The notes under the pieces: generated by a model
Databases searched by the model: none
What the model was told of the DNA's origin: nothing
Seen by the model: the letters and a program-made list of their open reading frames with translations, nothing else
Shown here: positions 1-8,290 of the stretch, piece by piece
Position numbering within the stretch: position 1 is the stretch's first letter
How the letters are laid out: each line of letters starts with the position of its first letter
Assembly (NCBI RefSeq): GCF_029240175.1
Contig: NZ_JARBTM010000012.1
Span: 1-64,000, forward strand
Direction of reading: 5' to 3'
DNA: 64,000 nt
Source of the DNA: Anaerosolibacter sp.
GTDB taxonomy: Bacteria > Bacillota > Clostridia > Peptostreptococcales > Thermotaleaceae
Translations under genes and position numbers: made by a program

Positions 1-78
1 TTCCCGAGTGGCTAAAGGGGGCGGACTGTAAATCCGTTAGCTGAGCTTTCGGTGGTTCGAATCCACCTCCCTCCACCA
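1..78 (+). tRNA. tRNA-Tyr (GTA), 5' end cut by window edge
   Basis: The anticodon loop reads CTGTAAA, giving anticodon GTA. The long variable arm, the T-loop GGTTCGAATCC and an encoded 3' CCA are visible. About seven bases of the 5' acceptor strand lie before the window. It is the first visible member of a dense array of tRNA genes. Confidence 0.93.
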
Positions 79-84
79 AAATAT

Positions 85-107
85 CATGCGGATGTAGTTC
101 AATGGTA
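85..107 (+). repeat. tRNA-Gly 5' fragment (truncated duplicate)
   Basis: These 23 bases are identical to 201-223, which cover the 3 bases before and the first 20 bases of the intact tRNA-Gly gene 116 bp downstream. After base 107 the similarity ends, and no anticodon arm, T-arm or acceptor 3' strand follows. The sequence from 108 to 200 matches no tRNA that I can recognise. It reads as a remnant of a broken or partly duplicated tRNA gene. Confidence 0.85.
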
Positions 108-203
108 TAAGCAGAGAACCAAAATCTATGATTTTGTGTGAATCGCTTAGTCTGAACAAGTCTGCTGATTGTACAGGTATTAAACCTATGATCACTTTAA
201 CAT

Positions 204-277
204 GCGGATGTAGTTCAATGGTAGAACTTCAGCCTTCCAAGCTGATAGCGTGGGTTCGATTCCCATCATCCGCTCCA
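204..277 (+). tRNA. tRNA-Gly (TCC)
   Basis: The anticodon loop CTTCCAA gives TCC. The acceptor GCGGATG pairs with CATCCGC, the T-loop is GGTTCGATTCC, and CCA is encoded. The complete cloverleaf can be drawn. Confidence 0.96.
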
Positions 278-283
278 AAACAT

Positions 284-360
284 GGGTGCATAGCTCAGTT
301 GGATAGAGCAACGGCCTTCTAAGCCGTGTGTCCGGGGTTCGAATCCCTGTGCGCTCACCA
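284..360 (+). tRNA. tRNA-Arg (TCT)
   Basis: The anticodon loop CTTCTAA gives TCT. The acceptor strand GGGTGCA pairs with TGCGCTC (one G-T pair), the T-arm contains GTTCGAATC, and the 3' CCA is encoded. Confidence 0.95.
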
Positions 361-369
361 TTTTTACTT

Positions 370-446
370 TGGGGTATAGCCAAGTCGGTAAGGCACCAGA
401 CTTTGACTCTGGCATTTCGTTGGTTCGAGTCCAGCTACCCCAGCCA
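370..446 (+). tRNA. tRNA-Gln (TTG)
   Basis: The anticodon loop CTTTGAC gives TTG. The acceptor TGGGGTA pairs with TACCCCA, the T-loop is GGTTCGAGTCC, and CCA is encoded. Confidence 0.96.
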
Positions 447-450
447 TTAT

Positions 451-526
451 GACCCATTAGCTCAGCAGGTAGAGCACTTGACTTTTAATCAAGGTGTCCC
501 GCGTTCGAGCCGCGGATGGGTCACCA
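451..526 (+). tRNA. tRNA-Lys (TTT)
   Basis: The anticodon loop CTTTTAA gives TTT. The acceptor GACCCAT pairs with ATGGGTC, the T-loop is GCGTTCGAGCCGC, and CCA is encoded. It starts four bases after the tRNA-Gln CCA. Confidence 0.97.
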
Positions 527-531
527 AATAC

Positions 532-649
532 GGAGGGGTGTCCGAGTGGTTTAAGGAGCTGGTCTTCTCAAGTAGGCTGAAGAGGACGGTTTGCTAAACC
601 GTTAGACCGGGAAACTGGTGCGAGGGTTCGAATCCCTCCTTCTCCGCCA
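532..649 (+). tRNA. tRNA-Ser (GCT) with about 27 extra bases between D-arm and anticodon arm
   Basis: The acceptor GGAGGGG pairs with CTTCTCC. The D-arm, a class II variable arm, the T-loop GGTTCGAATCC and CCA are all present. The anticodon stem ACGGT/ACCGT encloses the loop TTGCTAA (anticodon GCT). Between the D-arm end (AAGGAG, near 555-560) and the anticodon stem there are about 27 additional bases that could form their own short hairpin. The gene is 118 nt, against the roughly 90-93 nt usual for tRNA-Ser. It may be a pseudogene, or a tRNA with an insertion that is removed or tolerated. Confidence 0.8.
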
Positions 650-658
650 TTAATGTGG

Positions 659-735
659 GGGCTTTTAGCTCAGTTGGTTAGAGCGTCCGGCTCATAACCG
701 GTAGGTCCGGGGTTCGAGTCCCTGAAGGCCCACCA
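659..735 (+). tRNA. CAU-anticodon tRNA (elongator Met, or Ile2 with lysidine)
   Basis: The anticodon loop CTCATAA gives CAT. The acceptor GGGCTTT pairs with AAGGCCC, the T-loop is GGTTCGAGTCC, and CCA is encoded. The body lacks initiator features. Whether the wobble C is modified to lysidine, making this tRNA-Ile2, cannot be settled from sequence; its anticodon arm resembles Bacillus tRNA-Ile2 as I remember it. Confidence 0.9.
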
Positions 736-742
736 TCTTCAC

Positions 743-818
743 AGGGGTATAGTTCAGTTGGTAGAACAGTGGTCTCCAAAACCACGTGTCGTGGGTTCAA
801 GTCCTGCTACCCCTGCCA
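743..818 (+). tRNA. tRNA-Trp (CCA)
   Basis: The anticodon loop TCTCCAAA gives CCA. The acceptor AGGGGTA pairs perfectly with TACCCCT, the T-loop is GGTTCAAGTCC, and the 3' CCA is encoded. Confidence 0.96.
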
Positions 819-837
819 AAACTTCATTTATTTGTAT

Positions 838-914
838 CGGGGTGTAGCGCAGTTTGGTAGCGCATCTGGTTTGGGACCAGAGGGCCGCGGGTTCAAATCC
901 TGCCACCCCGACCA
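838..914 (+). tRNA. tRNA-Pro (TGG)
   Basis: The anticodon loop TTTGGGA gives TGG. The acceptor CGGGGTG pairs with CACCCCG, the T-loop is GGTTCAAATCC, and CCA is encoded. It is the last complete tRNA of the array. Confidence 0.96.
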
Positions 915-920
915 TAACAA

Positions 921-934
921 GGGCTTATAGCTCA
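921..934 (+). repeat. tRNA 5' remnant
   Basis: The 14 bases GGGCTTATAGCTCA look like the acceptor strand and start of the D-arm of an Ile- or Ala-type tRNA. They sit exactly where the next array member would be expected, then the similarity ends. It may be a second truncated tRNA at the array's edge; 14 bases is too short for certainty. Confidence 0.5.
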
Positions 935-973
935 TCTTCTGATGTACTATTTTTTTATGTTTCAAATAGACGG

Positions 974-1036
974 GCAGGATGACCCTGCCACTACGTAGCA
1001 TTATGCTTATTGGTAGGGGCGAGGTCTTCTCGCCTA
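974..1036. repeat. Inverted-repeat element of the GTAGGGGCGA family (degenerate)
   Basis: Two small hairpins occur here: GGCAGG/CCTGCC (974-990) and GGCGAG/CTCGCC (1019-1035). The second is preceded by TTGGTAGGGG. The same word opens the palindrome at 61568-61595, so these look like copies of one dispersed inverted-repeat family. This copy is the more decayed. Confidence 0.5.
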
Positions 1037-1094
1037 ATTATGATTTATCATTTTAACAGGAGTATAAATCAATAGTATCTTAAAAGATAGTCTT

Positions 1095-2105
1095 TTATAC
1101 TTCAGAAAAAAGGTGTTTAAGAAGGGTAGACAGAAAACCAACGATCTCAGTATTTTGCTCTTGTTTTCCGATTTTTAATACTATCAGATGGTTAGGAATA
1201 TTGAGTTGACTATTATGACGTTCATAGGAGATAGGGAAATCAGTGGTATTAACATATAAACAAGATTCACCTGACGAAAGGGTGCCTTTGCTCATGGGAA
1301 TCTGAAGCTCGAAGGTATGGTCCCTATGGTGATAAGCAAATTTATAACCCAATTCATAACGCAAATGGTCATTGACAGAATTGGTAGAAGTGTAGAAGCC
1401 AAAGCACGTTAATGTAGTACCTTTTATCAACCGTTTATCTATATGGCATAATTGGTCTTCCTTTATATGAATTAGGAAGGGTGCAGAAGCTAAAAATTCA
1501 TTAAAGTCCACTTTGTCAAGAATGGATAAACATTTGCTAAAAAAATATAGATCATCATAATTGTGCAGCAGGATCTTCTTTTTTATAGTCTCACTTGGCG
1601 AAATCTCATAAGCTTGGTAAAGCTCTACACTTTCTTTCCCGCTGATGGTATCTGTTCGAAAGATGTTCAAGCTTTGCTCTACTGACTTTAGTTTGCAGTC
1701 TTGCAGCTTCAGTAGTTCTTTCTTTCTACGAACAAATTTCAATATATCAAAGCTTTTGCGGGGATCGATTTCAGCACGAATACGATGTTTTCTACAGCGT
1801 TTGTTAAGAAAGGGGATATCAAAACTGTCACCATTATAGCTAATTAAAATATCAAAAGTTTTTATCCTATCTTGGAAAGCTTCTAGTAATGCTTTTTCCT
1901 CTCGACGATGATGACAGAAAAATTGTTCAATCACTATATGCTCACCTTGTACATAGAGGATGCCCGCCAAAATTACCTGATTATACTCAGGACTAAGGCC
2001 TGTGGTTTCGATATCAAAAACAACGAAGGAAAGATCCTTGAATACGGATAGAAAATTATCTGGCAGAGGGAGCCTTTCTTGAATAGAATAGTTAATAATT
2101 TCCAA
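1095..2105 (-). CDS. RNase H-like 3'-5' exonuclease domain protein (YprB-like)
   Basis: A DnaQ/RNase H-fold nuclease of the YprB-like class. DIETTG (residues 31-36, catalytic D31 and E33), SYNGDSFD (89-96) and HNYDDL (181-186) correspond to ExoI, ExoII and ExoIII acidic motifs. The C-terminal ~140 residues match nothing I recognise. I chose TTG at 2105 because GAGGTG sits 5-6 bases before it; an in-frame ATG at 2144 has no visible ribosome-binding site. It is the last gene before the tRNA array and is transcribed toward it. The substrate is unknown; structured RNA or DNA is equally possible. Confidence 0.85.
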   Translation of the reverse strand: MEIINYSIQERLPLPDNFLSVFKDLSFVVFDIETTGLSPEYNQVILAGILYVQGEHIVIEQFFCHHRREEKALLEAFQDRIKTFDILISYNGDSFDIPFLNKRCRKHRIRAEIDPRKSFDILKFVRRKKELLKLQDCKLKSVEQSLNIFRTDTISGKESVELYQAYEISPSETIKKKILLHNYDDLYFFSKCLSILDKVDFNEFLASAPFLIHIKEDQLCHIDKRLIKGTTLTCFGFYTSTNSVNDHLRYELGYKFAYHHRDHTFELQIPMSKGTLSSGESCLYVNTTDFPISYERHNSQLNIPNHLIVLKIGKQEQNTEIVGFLSTLLKHLFSEV

Positions 2106-2294
2106 AAAATCACCTCGATTGTATATAATTGCGTATGTATTCATATTACATTAGAAACAATAAATGGGGAAGGCCCTAAGTGAAAGATATCAACAGGATT
2201 AGATTTTTACCTATGGCCTATGATATAATGTTAATGTTATTTTACAATGAGAGAATAGGTTAAGTACTGACTGATGAGGAGGATTTGTGATTTT

Positions 2295-3743
2295 ATGGAT
2301 AAGGACTTGTTAAGAATCAAAGAGCAACTGAAAAATATAAACGGACAAGATCAGGAACGTTTATTTTTAATTGCGGAAGATATATTTAAGAAGCAAATTA
2401 TTAATGTAGGGACTATTTCCTATGTAGAGCTTTTTCAAGAGGCAACCCTCAATATGGGGCAGTATTATCATGCACTGCAAAACGGTTTTCCTATTGATGA
2501 AAATGTAGCGACCATATACAAAAAACTTATGTCCTATGTAAGTGAATTACCAAGTATTCTAGGAAACTTTCAAGAAAGAATTACGGATATCAAAGAGTGG
2601 AGACGGGAAATCATTCAATATATCAGGTTATTGTCTGCCTATTATACGGAATCTGCATACATATATGAGATTGTTTCAGAGAAGTTGGGCGTTAGAGGAA
2701 TGGAAGAGACTGGGTCAAAGAGCATCCAGCTAACACCCTTTTATCAGGATGTGGCAAAGTACTTATCAATAGATGTTCAGAAGATTCCCCATAAGATGAG
2801 TTACATTCTTTCTATTTTGCCCTTTCGTTTAACGAAACAATATTTTCTAGGGCGGGTCGAGGAAATATTGGCGAGGGTCAAGAAGGATTCTCCTGCCAAC
2901 GGTTGGGAGAATATCCTACAGAGATATAGGGAACTGTTTGATGGCAGTAATTATAAGCTATATGGAAAAGAATTTGTTAAGTTCCATGAGAAAATTGAAG
3001 ACCTTAAATCCTTGGATTTTAGAAAGTTATCTCAAGAGGATTTAAAATCTGCTCAACAGGAAGTAGAGCTCATGCTGAACAATCTATCTAGATTGATCCA
3101 AACATTTCAATCCTATGGATCTATAGCCAATAGAATATTGGTCATGCATATGATGGAATTTAAGGATTTTGAACGCGTGCTAGAAGGTGATGTGGTGATT
3201 CCTGATATCTATAAGCGATTTACGGAATTAAAATGGCTTGTAGAGAAAGAAAAGAACGATGCTACAGCTATAGGTTTAGAAGAATTATACGAGATCTGTA
3301 GGGAGAGAGGAAAGGAATTATATCAGCAGGCGAATGAATTAGGTGAATTATTCAGCTTATGTATGGATAAAATGCCAGGCGGTCTGAATGGTGAGATGGA
3401 AGCATATATTAGCCTGTCTCAGAGGATTGTTGCAGTAACCAATGATTATGAGCATGAAAATTACGATGATATCTTCATGGCGTCTGGAGATGTAATGAAC
3501 AACGATCGTTCCATTCCATTATTTATTCGACAATTAGAAGAATCGCTAAGGTCGATGTCTACGGATCTAAGAAGGAGCAGAATGAGAAAATTGTTATCAG
3601 TGCTACCTATTCCTTTTACATCACCAGAAGAATTTTTTGATTATATGAAGAGCTCTTTGGAATTTAACACTACCGATGCTGAAAAGGCTTGGACAGTGGA
3701 TCGAATTTATAGGATGATAACAATGAATGGAGAAAAAAATTAA
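2295..3743 (+). CDS. Hypothetical protein, helical, 482 aa
   Basis: I do not recognise a family. The protein is soluble-looking, strongly charged and mostly predicted helical, with leucine-rich stretches that could form coiled coils, and no signal peptide or membrane segment. The start at 2295 (MDKDLL) is preceded by AGGAGG, though at a longish 12-base gap; ATG 2274 is in frame but has no ribosome-binding site. It diverges from the exonuclease gene and is followed by a short terminator. Its upstream region contains TATAAT at 2224-2229 without a good -35 box. Confidence 0.7.
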   Translation: MDKDLLRIKEQLKNINGQDQERLFLIAEDIFKKQIINVGTISYVELFQEATLNMGQYYHALQNGFPIDENVATIYKKLMSYVSELPSILGNFQERITDIKEWRREIIQYIRLLSAYYTESAYIYEIVSEKLGVRGMEETGSKSIQLTPFYQDVAKYLSIDVQKIPHKMSYILSILPFRLTKQYFLGRVEEILARVKKDSPANGWENILQRYRELFDGSNYKLYGKEFVKFHEKIEDLKSLDFRKLSQEDLKSAQQEVELMLNNLSRLIQTFQSYGSIANRILVMHMMEFKDFERVLEGDVVIPDIYKRFTELKWLVEKEKNDATAIGLEELYEICRERGKELYQQANELGELFSLCMDKMPGGLNGEMEAYISLSQRIVAVTNDYEHENYDDIFMASGDVMNNDRSIPLFIRQLEESLRSMSTDLRRSRMRKLLSVLPIPFTSPEEFFDYMKSSLEFNTTDAEKAWTVDRIYRMITMNGEKN

Positions 3744-3774
3744 ACATAAGAAAAAAGATTTGTGGTAAACTTGG

Positions 3775-3802
3775 CAGCTTCTTTTAATAGAGGCTGTTTT
3801 TA
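3775..3802 (+). terminator. Rho-independent terminator
   Basis: A 7-bp stem (CAGCTTC/GAGGCTG with one G-T pair) around an 8-base loop, followed by a run of T. It ends the hypothetical gene upstream. Confidence 0.7.
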
Positions 3803-3865
3803 TTTTATAGAAAACAAACCTTTGAAAATCATCCGAATATAATGGATAAAAAGGAGGGATGTAAG

Positions 3866-4225
3866 ATGGACTTTATGGAAAAGTTGGTTAGCAAAGTTTC
3901 TGAAGGTACAAAGGTGTTGTCTAAAAAAACCGATGAACTGTTAGAGGTCACAGAACTTAGGATGGAGATAAAAAATTTGGAAGATGAAATAGAGGAGGCA
4001 AAGCTTTTTATAGGTGAAATGGTGTATAGAAGCTACTTAGGAAAGGAAACAGGTACAGCAGAGATGCGGGAAAAGTGTAGAGAGATTGAGCAAATGTATT
4101 ATAAAATTCAGCAACTGACCCAAGAAGTGAATCAGATTAGAGGGGTAAGGCTTTGTCCCCATTGCAGCATTGAAATTAGGGAATATATAAATTATTGTCC
4201 AAGCTGCGGCAACAAGATAATTTGA
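3866..4225 (+). CDS. Coiled-coil protein with C-terminal zinc ribbon
   Basis: A 119-residue protein. Residues ~10-80 are heptad-like and charged (coiled coil). The C-terminus holds two CxxC pairs (CPHC and CPSC) spaced like a zinc ribbon. The start at 3866 follows AAGGAGGG at a normal distance; an in-frame ATG at 3842 lies upstream of that site and is less likely. Zinc-ribbon/coiled-coil proteins of this size are common in Firmicutes with no assigned role. It has its own strong ribosome-binding site and no obvious operon partner. Confidence 0.8.
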   Translation: MDFMEKLVSKVSEGTKVLSKKTDELLEVTELRMEIKNLEDEIEEAKLFIGEMVYRSYLGKETGTAEMREKCREIEQMYYKIQQLTQEVNQIRGVRLCPHCSIEIREYINYCPSCGNKII

Positions 4226-4326
4226 ATTCCATGAGAAATACAGAGGAATTTAAAGATTTTTGTAGAATATAATAAATGTTATATTTGCTTTTAAATAACT
4301 ATTTCTTTAGCAGGAAGGTGAATCGC

Positions 4327-5385
4327 TTGAAATTAGTTCGGACCAGCCAATTAGAAGAAGGCATGATTCTAGCTGAAGATATCATGGGAAAATACGATAT
4401 CGTGTTTTTAACCAGTGGTACGGTGTTGAATGACCGCCATATCGAAAACTTGACAAAGCTAGACCTGCAGTATGTGTATGTGATGGAGAAGACAAATGAA
4501 GCCGTGTCCGATCAAATCCTTCCACCATCAGTTGTTATTGTCGATAGACAGCTTACCAAAGAATATAGTCAATCTATGGATCAATTTAAAAATGTATATC
4601 AAACCGTAGGATTAGGGAAAAAAATAGAGCGAGAGGTTGTCGAAAAGTCTGTACTTCCCCTGATGAAAGAAGTGGTCAAGAGCAATAATGTACTAGGAAG
4701 ATTAAGGCAGATTGAATCAAATGATGCCTATACCTATAGACACTCTATGAATGTAGGAATTTTAGCTGCAATGATTGGAAAATGGCTGAATTATAGCGAA
4801 AAGGATCTGGAAAGCCTAACGACAGCTGCCATGCTCCATGATATTGGAAAATCCAAGATTCCTGAAGATATTATCAATAAGCCAGGTTCATTGACGGCAG
4901 AAGAGTATGAACTGGTGAAGAAGCACTCAAACTTTGGGTATGAAATATTAAAGAATTCCGAAGGAATGACCTTTGATATTCTTTGCGGCGTGCTGCAGCA
5001 CCATGAGCGAATGGATGGCAGCGGGTACCCACTAGGAATCAAGGGAAATAGAATCCACGAGTTTGCCAAAATCATTGCCGTGGTAGACGTGTTTGACGCC
5101 ATGACATCTCAAAAAGTATACCGCTCAAAAGCATCGCCATTTAAAGTAGCTGAGCATATTGTACAAAATAGCTTTGACACGCTTGATCCGTCTATAGCCA
5201 ACATATTCTTAGAAAACATATCAAAATATTATGCTGGAAATATTGTAAAGTTAAACACTGGGGAAGTAGGGGAAATTGTATTGGTTAACAAACAATCTCC
5301 AACAAGGCCTTTGATAAAGATTAACGAGAAATTTGTTGATTTACTAAAGAATCAGGATTATGAAATTATTGACGTTATTGCTTAA
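4327..5385 (+). CDS. HD-GYP domain cyclic-di-GMP phosphodiesterase
   Basis: HD-GYP proteins hydrolyse cyclic di-GMP. Residues 1-~90 resemble the N-terminal domain often paired with HD-GYP (DUF3391-like), including an EEGMILAEDI-like stretch. The HD-GYP domain follows, with HDIGKSKIP at ~171-179 (metal-binding HD) and HHERMDGSGYP at ~225 (the GYP motif). No membrane segment or receiver domain is present. Start TTG 4327 has AGGAAGGTG 6 bases upstream; an ATG at 4276 would add 17 hydrophobic residues and lacks a ribosome-binding site. The gene converges on ansA across a shared hairpin. Confidence 0.92.
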   Translation: MKLVRTSQLEEGMILAEDIMGKYDIVFLTSGTVLNDRHIENLTKLDLQYVYVMEKTNEAVSDQILPPSVVIVDRQLTKEYSQSMDQFKNVYQTVGLGKKIEREVVEKSVLPLMKEVVKSNNVLGRLRQIESNDAYTYRHSMNVGILAAMIGKWLNYSEKDLESLTTAAMLHDIGKSKIPEDIINKPGSLTAEEYELVKKHSNFGYEILKNSEGMTFDILCGVLQHHERMDGSGYPLGIKGNRIHEFAKIIAVVDVFDAMTSQKVYRSKASPFKVAEHIVQNSFDTLDPSIANIFLENISKYYAGNIVKLNTGEVGEIVLVNKQSPTRPLIKINEKFVDLLKNQDYEIIDVIA

Positions 5386-5431
5386 ATAGAATAAAAGGAG
5401 ATCACTTATGGGTGATCTCCTTTTATTCTAT
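5386..5431. terminator. Bidirectional terminator, 20-bp perfect stem
   Basis: A perfect 20-bp inverted repeat (5386-5405 with 5412-5431) around a 6-base loop. A/T-rich ends give a T tract on either strand. It covers the stop codon of ansA on the minus strand and starts directly after the HD-GYP stop, so it serves both convergent genes. Confidence 0.9.
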
Positions 5432-6423
5432 TTATAGAAGCCTTTTTCAAACATGTCTTTTATCGTGTTGCGATCTGTTGTAATACTTAGGGCTAACATC
5501 AATTTGATCCTAGCTTTTTGACCTGGCATATTGCCTCCAAATACTACACCAAGATTTCGCAAGGTTCGCCCCGCACCTTCATAACCATAGGTATCTAAAA
5601 CTCTTCCCATAGGACAGCGGGAGACCATAACAATAACCACATCTTTAGAGGTAGCATACTCAATGCCTGATACCATGTTAGGCGGAATATTGCCCCTGCC
5701 CATTGCTTCAATCACCAAACCCTTGGCACCTGAATCCACACAAAATCGAATCAACCGATCATCCATTCCGACAGCACATTTGATCAAGTCAACCTGATCC
5801 TCGATAGCATCAGTAATAATGTGATGATGCTTTGTAATGTCTCGATAAAAGATAACTTCGTCATTGTCTACAACCCCTAAAGGACCAAACTCAAGAGATT
5901 TAAAGGTATCTAAGCTTAAAGTATGGGTCTTTGTAACTTCACTGGCAGCATTTACCTCTGTGTTCATGACCACAAGCACACCTTTTCCCTTGGCTTGTTC
6001 TGAAACAGCAGTACATATAGCAGCTGATAGATTGCTCGGACCATCGTAGCCAAGCTCTGAGCTGCTCCGCATGGCGCCTACTACCACAATTGGTTTGGGC
6101 GTATCAATATTTAGGTCTAATAGGAAAGCGGTTTCCTCGAGGGAATCTGTACCATGGGTAATAACGACACCGGTAATATCCTCCCTGGATACCAGAGCTT
6201 TTATGGTTTTCGCTAAATCCATCATACGCACAGGTGTCATATGGGGGCCAGGGATTTTATCAAAATCTACAATTTCAATATCTGCCACTCTGTCAATATT
6301 GGTGACCATTGACATGATTTCTTCGCTGGACAATGCAGGGATTGCTGCAGCAATCCGCGGATCTATCTTCATAGAAATGGTACCGCCCGTAAAAACAACA
6401 GCTACTTTTTTTTCATTCGCCAT
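5428..6423 (-). CDS. ansA: L-asparaginase
   Basis: Hydrolyses L-asparagine to aspartate and ammonia. The two conserved Thr motifs are present: FTGGTIS near the N-terminus (about residues 11-17) and THGTDSLEETA near residue 90, which carries the second catalytic Thr and the Asp. The length (331 aa) fits the family. There is no signal peptide, so it is probably a cytoplasmic enzyme. ATG 6423 follows TTAGGAGG. It is transcribed alone on the minus strand. Family membership is clear; whether glutamine is also used cannot be read from the sequence. Confidence 0.94.
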   Translation of the reverse strand: MANEKKVAVVFTGGTISMKIDPRIAAAIPALSSEEIMSMVTNIDRVADIEIVDFDKIPGPHMTPVRMMDLAKTIKALVSREDITGVVITHGTDSLEETAFLLDLNIDTPKPIVVVGAMRSSSELGYDGPSNLSAAICTAVSEQAKGKGVLVVMNTEVNAASEVTKTHTLSLDTFKSLEFGPLGVVDNDEVIFYRDITKHHHIITDAIEDQVDLIKCAVGMDDRLIRFCVDSGAKGLVIEAMGRGNIPPNMVSGIEYATSKDVVIVMVSRCPMGRVLDTYGYEGAGRTLRNLGVVFGGNMPGQKARIKLMLALSITTDRNTIKDMFEKGFYK

Positions 6424-6666
6424 AGGGTAACCTCCTAATCTATATATCAGTCTACTTAAAGCATATATGCAAAAAACTTGATTGTCAATCCGTTATTATG
6501 ATAACAGATTATACCTAGTGATTTGATTGGGTGAAGGAATATCTGTTCAAAATCATTCTTTCGGTATAATTATCTATAGCTTGTTTCATGATGTGTATAT
6601 AGATTATATTTATTGCAGGTATTTGAAAATAGGTGGTAGAATATATATACCAAAGAGGTGTTAGAC

Positions 6667-7389
6667 ATGATTTTGAGAACATTAATTGTAGATGATCAGA
6701 TGGAAATGCGTAAGATTATGAAGCAAATATTAGATGAAGTGCCTTACGTAAAAGTTGTTGGTGAAGCAAAAAATGGCCTGGAACTCCTAGATTTCTCTTT
6801 GGAATTAAGTCCAGATATCATTTTTATTGATATAGAGATCCCAGGAATTAATGGAATTGAAGCTGCCAAAGAAATAAGAAAAAGAGACCCCGATGTACAT
6901 CTAGTTTTTGCTACGGGATATAGGGATTATGCAGGGGAGGCTTTTGATGTCTATGCAACAGACTACATCCAAAAACCCTATAGTCGAGAAAGAATTATGC
7001 AAACACTTGATCGGGTAAAGAGTTTAATGAAGAAGGAAAAAAATGATGAAGAGAAGCTTGTGAGCATTCTAAGCAATCGTACCAAGAGATATATCAAGTT
7101 GGGAGATATTCTTTTCATTGAGTCTAGGAATAGAAAAATTTATGTTTTCACTGCCCAAGAGGAGATAGAATGTAATGAAACATTAAATGAAATCTACGAC
7201 CTGTTGGATCAGCGGTTTATGAGAACTCACAAGTCTTTCATTGTAAATTTGGATAGAATTAGATGTGTAAAGCCAATGACCAGAACTTCCTATAGCGTGT
7301 ATTTTGATGCCATAGAGCAGACGGCTTGTGTTTCCAAGGATTTGTTGGAGGAAATGGTGGAACGGGCTGAAAATATGAGTAAAAGGTGA
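6667..7389 (+). CDS. LytTR-family response regulator
   Basis: The receiver domain (residues ~1-120) shows VDD near the N-terminus, a phospho-acceptor Asp at ~55 (FIDIEIPG) and Lys in QKPYS. The C-terminal half is a LytTR DNA-binding domain (KRYIKLGDILFIESRNRK through HKSFIVNLDRI). ATG 6667 has AGAGGTG upstream; GTG 6658 in frame is too close to that site. The stop codon lies next to the kinase start, so the two are co-transcribed and probably translationally coupled. Target genes are not evident. Confidence 0.94.
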   Translation: MILRTLIVDDQMEMRKIMKQILDEVPYVKVVGEAKNGLELLDFSLELSPDIIFIDIEIPGINGIEAAKEIRKRDPDVHLVFATGYRDYAGEAFDVYATDYIQKPYSRERIMQTLDRVKSLMKKEKNDEEKLVSILSNRTKRYIKLGDILFIESRNRKIYVFTAQEEIECNETLNEIYDLLDQRFMRTHKSFIVNLDRIRCVKPMTRTSYSVYFDAIEQTACVSKDLLEEMVERAENMSKR

Positions 7390-7393
7390 AATG

Positions 7394-8245
7394 ATGAAGA
7401 ATAAGAACCTAATTGCAGTGATTGCCTATGATATCTCCCAGCTCTTGCTGTTAGGAATTTTTATCTATTATAATTTTATTATTGGTAGAGAAAAGTTTAC
7501 GCCAGATGTGGAATATCAGATGAATATGGCATTGGGCACATTAATTATTGTATTAAGTATCCTCGGCATTTACATGAACCGAAGGATATTTGAAGTGTTC
7601 AAGCTTGAAAAGGAATATGAAATACAGCAAATTAACCTGAAGAATATCCATGCATTGAACAATTTACAGCGAAGTCAACGGCATGATTTTTTGAATCACC
7701 TTCATGTGATTCATCATTTGGCAGAATCGGAAGAAACGAAAGCATTAAAAAACTATGTAGAAAGAATCTATCAGGAGGTCTACGACGCAAATATCAAAGT
7801 GAATACAGGACTGATTGAGGTAGATGCACTGCTTCAATCTAAGCTAAGCATGGCAAAGATTAAAGGAATTGCTATCGAGATGATCAATGAAGCGAACTTA
7901 AAGGATATAAAGGTTGAACCCTGGAAGTTGATTAGTATTCTTGGCAATATCATTGATAATGCCATCGATGCATGTATGGAAGGAAATACTGACAACAGAA
8001 ATATTACCGTTGAGCTGAGGGAAACGAAGTTCAAATATCTTTTTTCTATTAAGAATACAGGACCATTAATTTCTCACGATAATCTAGAGAAAATCTTTTC
8101 AACAGGGTTTACGACGAAAGGTGATCGAGGTCAGGGCTTAGGTTTGAGTATTTGTAAGAAATATGTTGAGGAGCATGATGGAAAAATTGAAGTAAAAAGT
8201 AATAGGGATGAAACCATATTCACTATTGAGTTTTATAGGTTTTAA
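7394..8245 (+). CDS. GHKL-type sensor histidine kinase
   Basis: Partner kinase of the preceding LytTR regulator. It has two N-terminal membrane segments (about residues 6-30 and 47-62), then a helical region with RHDFLNHLH (His ~97), the phosphorylation motif of the SpoOB/AgrC/CitA-like class. The ATPase core follows: NIIDNAIDA (N box), IKNTGP and GDRGQGLGLS (G boxes). There is almost no extracellular loop, so the signal may be sensed in the membrane or cytoplasm. ATG 7394 is preferred over the adjacent ATG 7391 for spacing to AAAAGGTG. Confidence 0.92.
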   Translation: MKNKNLIAVIAYDISQLLLLGIFIYYNFIIGREKFTPDVEYQMNMALGTLIIVLSILGIYMNRRIFEVFKLEKEYEIQQINLKNIHALNNLQRSQRHDFLNHLHVIHHLAESEETKALKNYVERIYQEVYDANIKVNTGLIEVDALLQSKLSMAKIKGIAIEMINEANLKDIKVEPWKLISILGNIIDNAIDACMEGNTDNRNITVELRETKFKYLFSIKNTGPLISHDNLEKIFSTGFTTKGDRGQGLGLSICKKYVEEHDGKIEVKSNRDETIFTIEFYRF

Positions 8246-8256
8246 AGCCACAATGA

Positions 8257-8290
8257 CAAAATCACCAGTCCTCGGGGACTGGTGATTTTG
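8257..8290 (+). terminator. Rho-independent terminator
   Basis: A perfect 15-bp stem (CAAAATCACCAGTCC and its complement) with loop TCGG, shortly after the kinase stop. The T-rich 3' arm completes a terminator for the two-component operon. Confidence 0.88.

Noticed and set aside
128-597. Open frames on both strands across the tRNA array
   Set aside because: They run through tRNA genes whose secondary structure explains the sequence; none has a ribosome-binding site.
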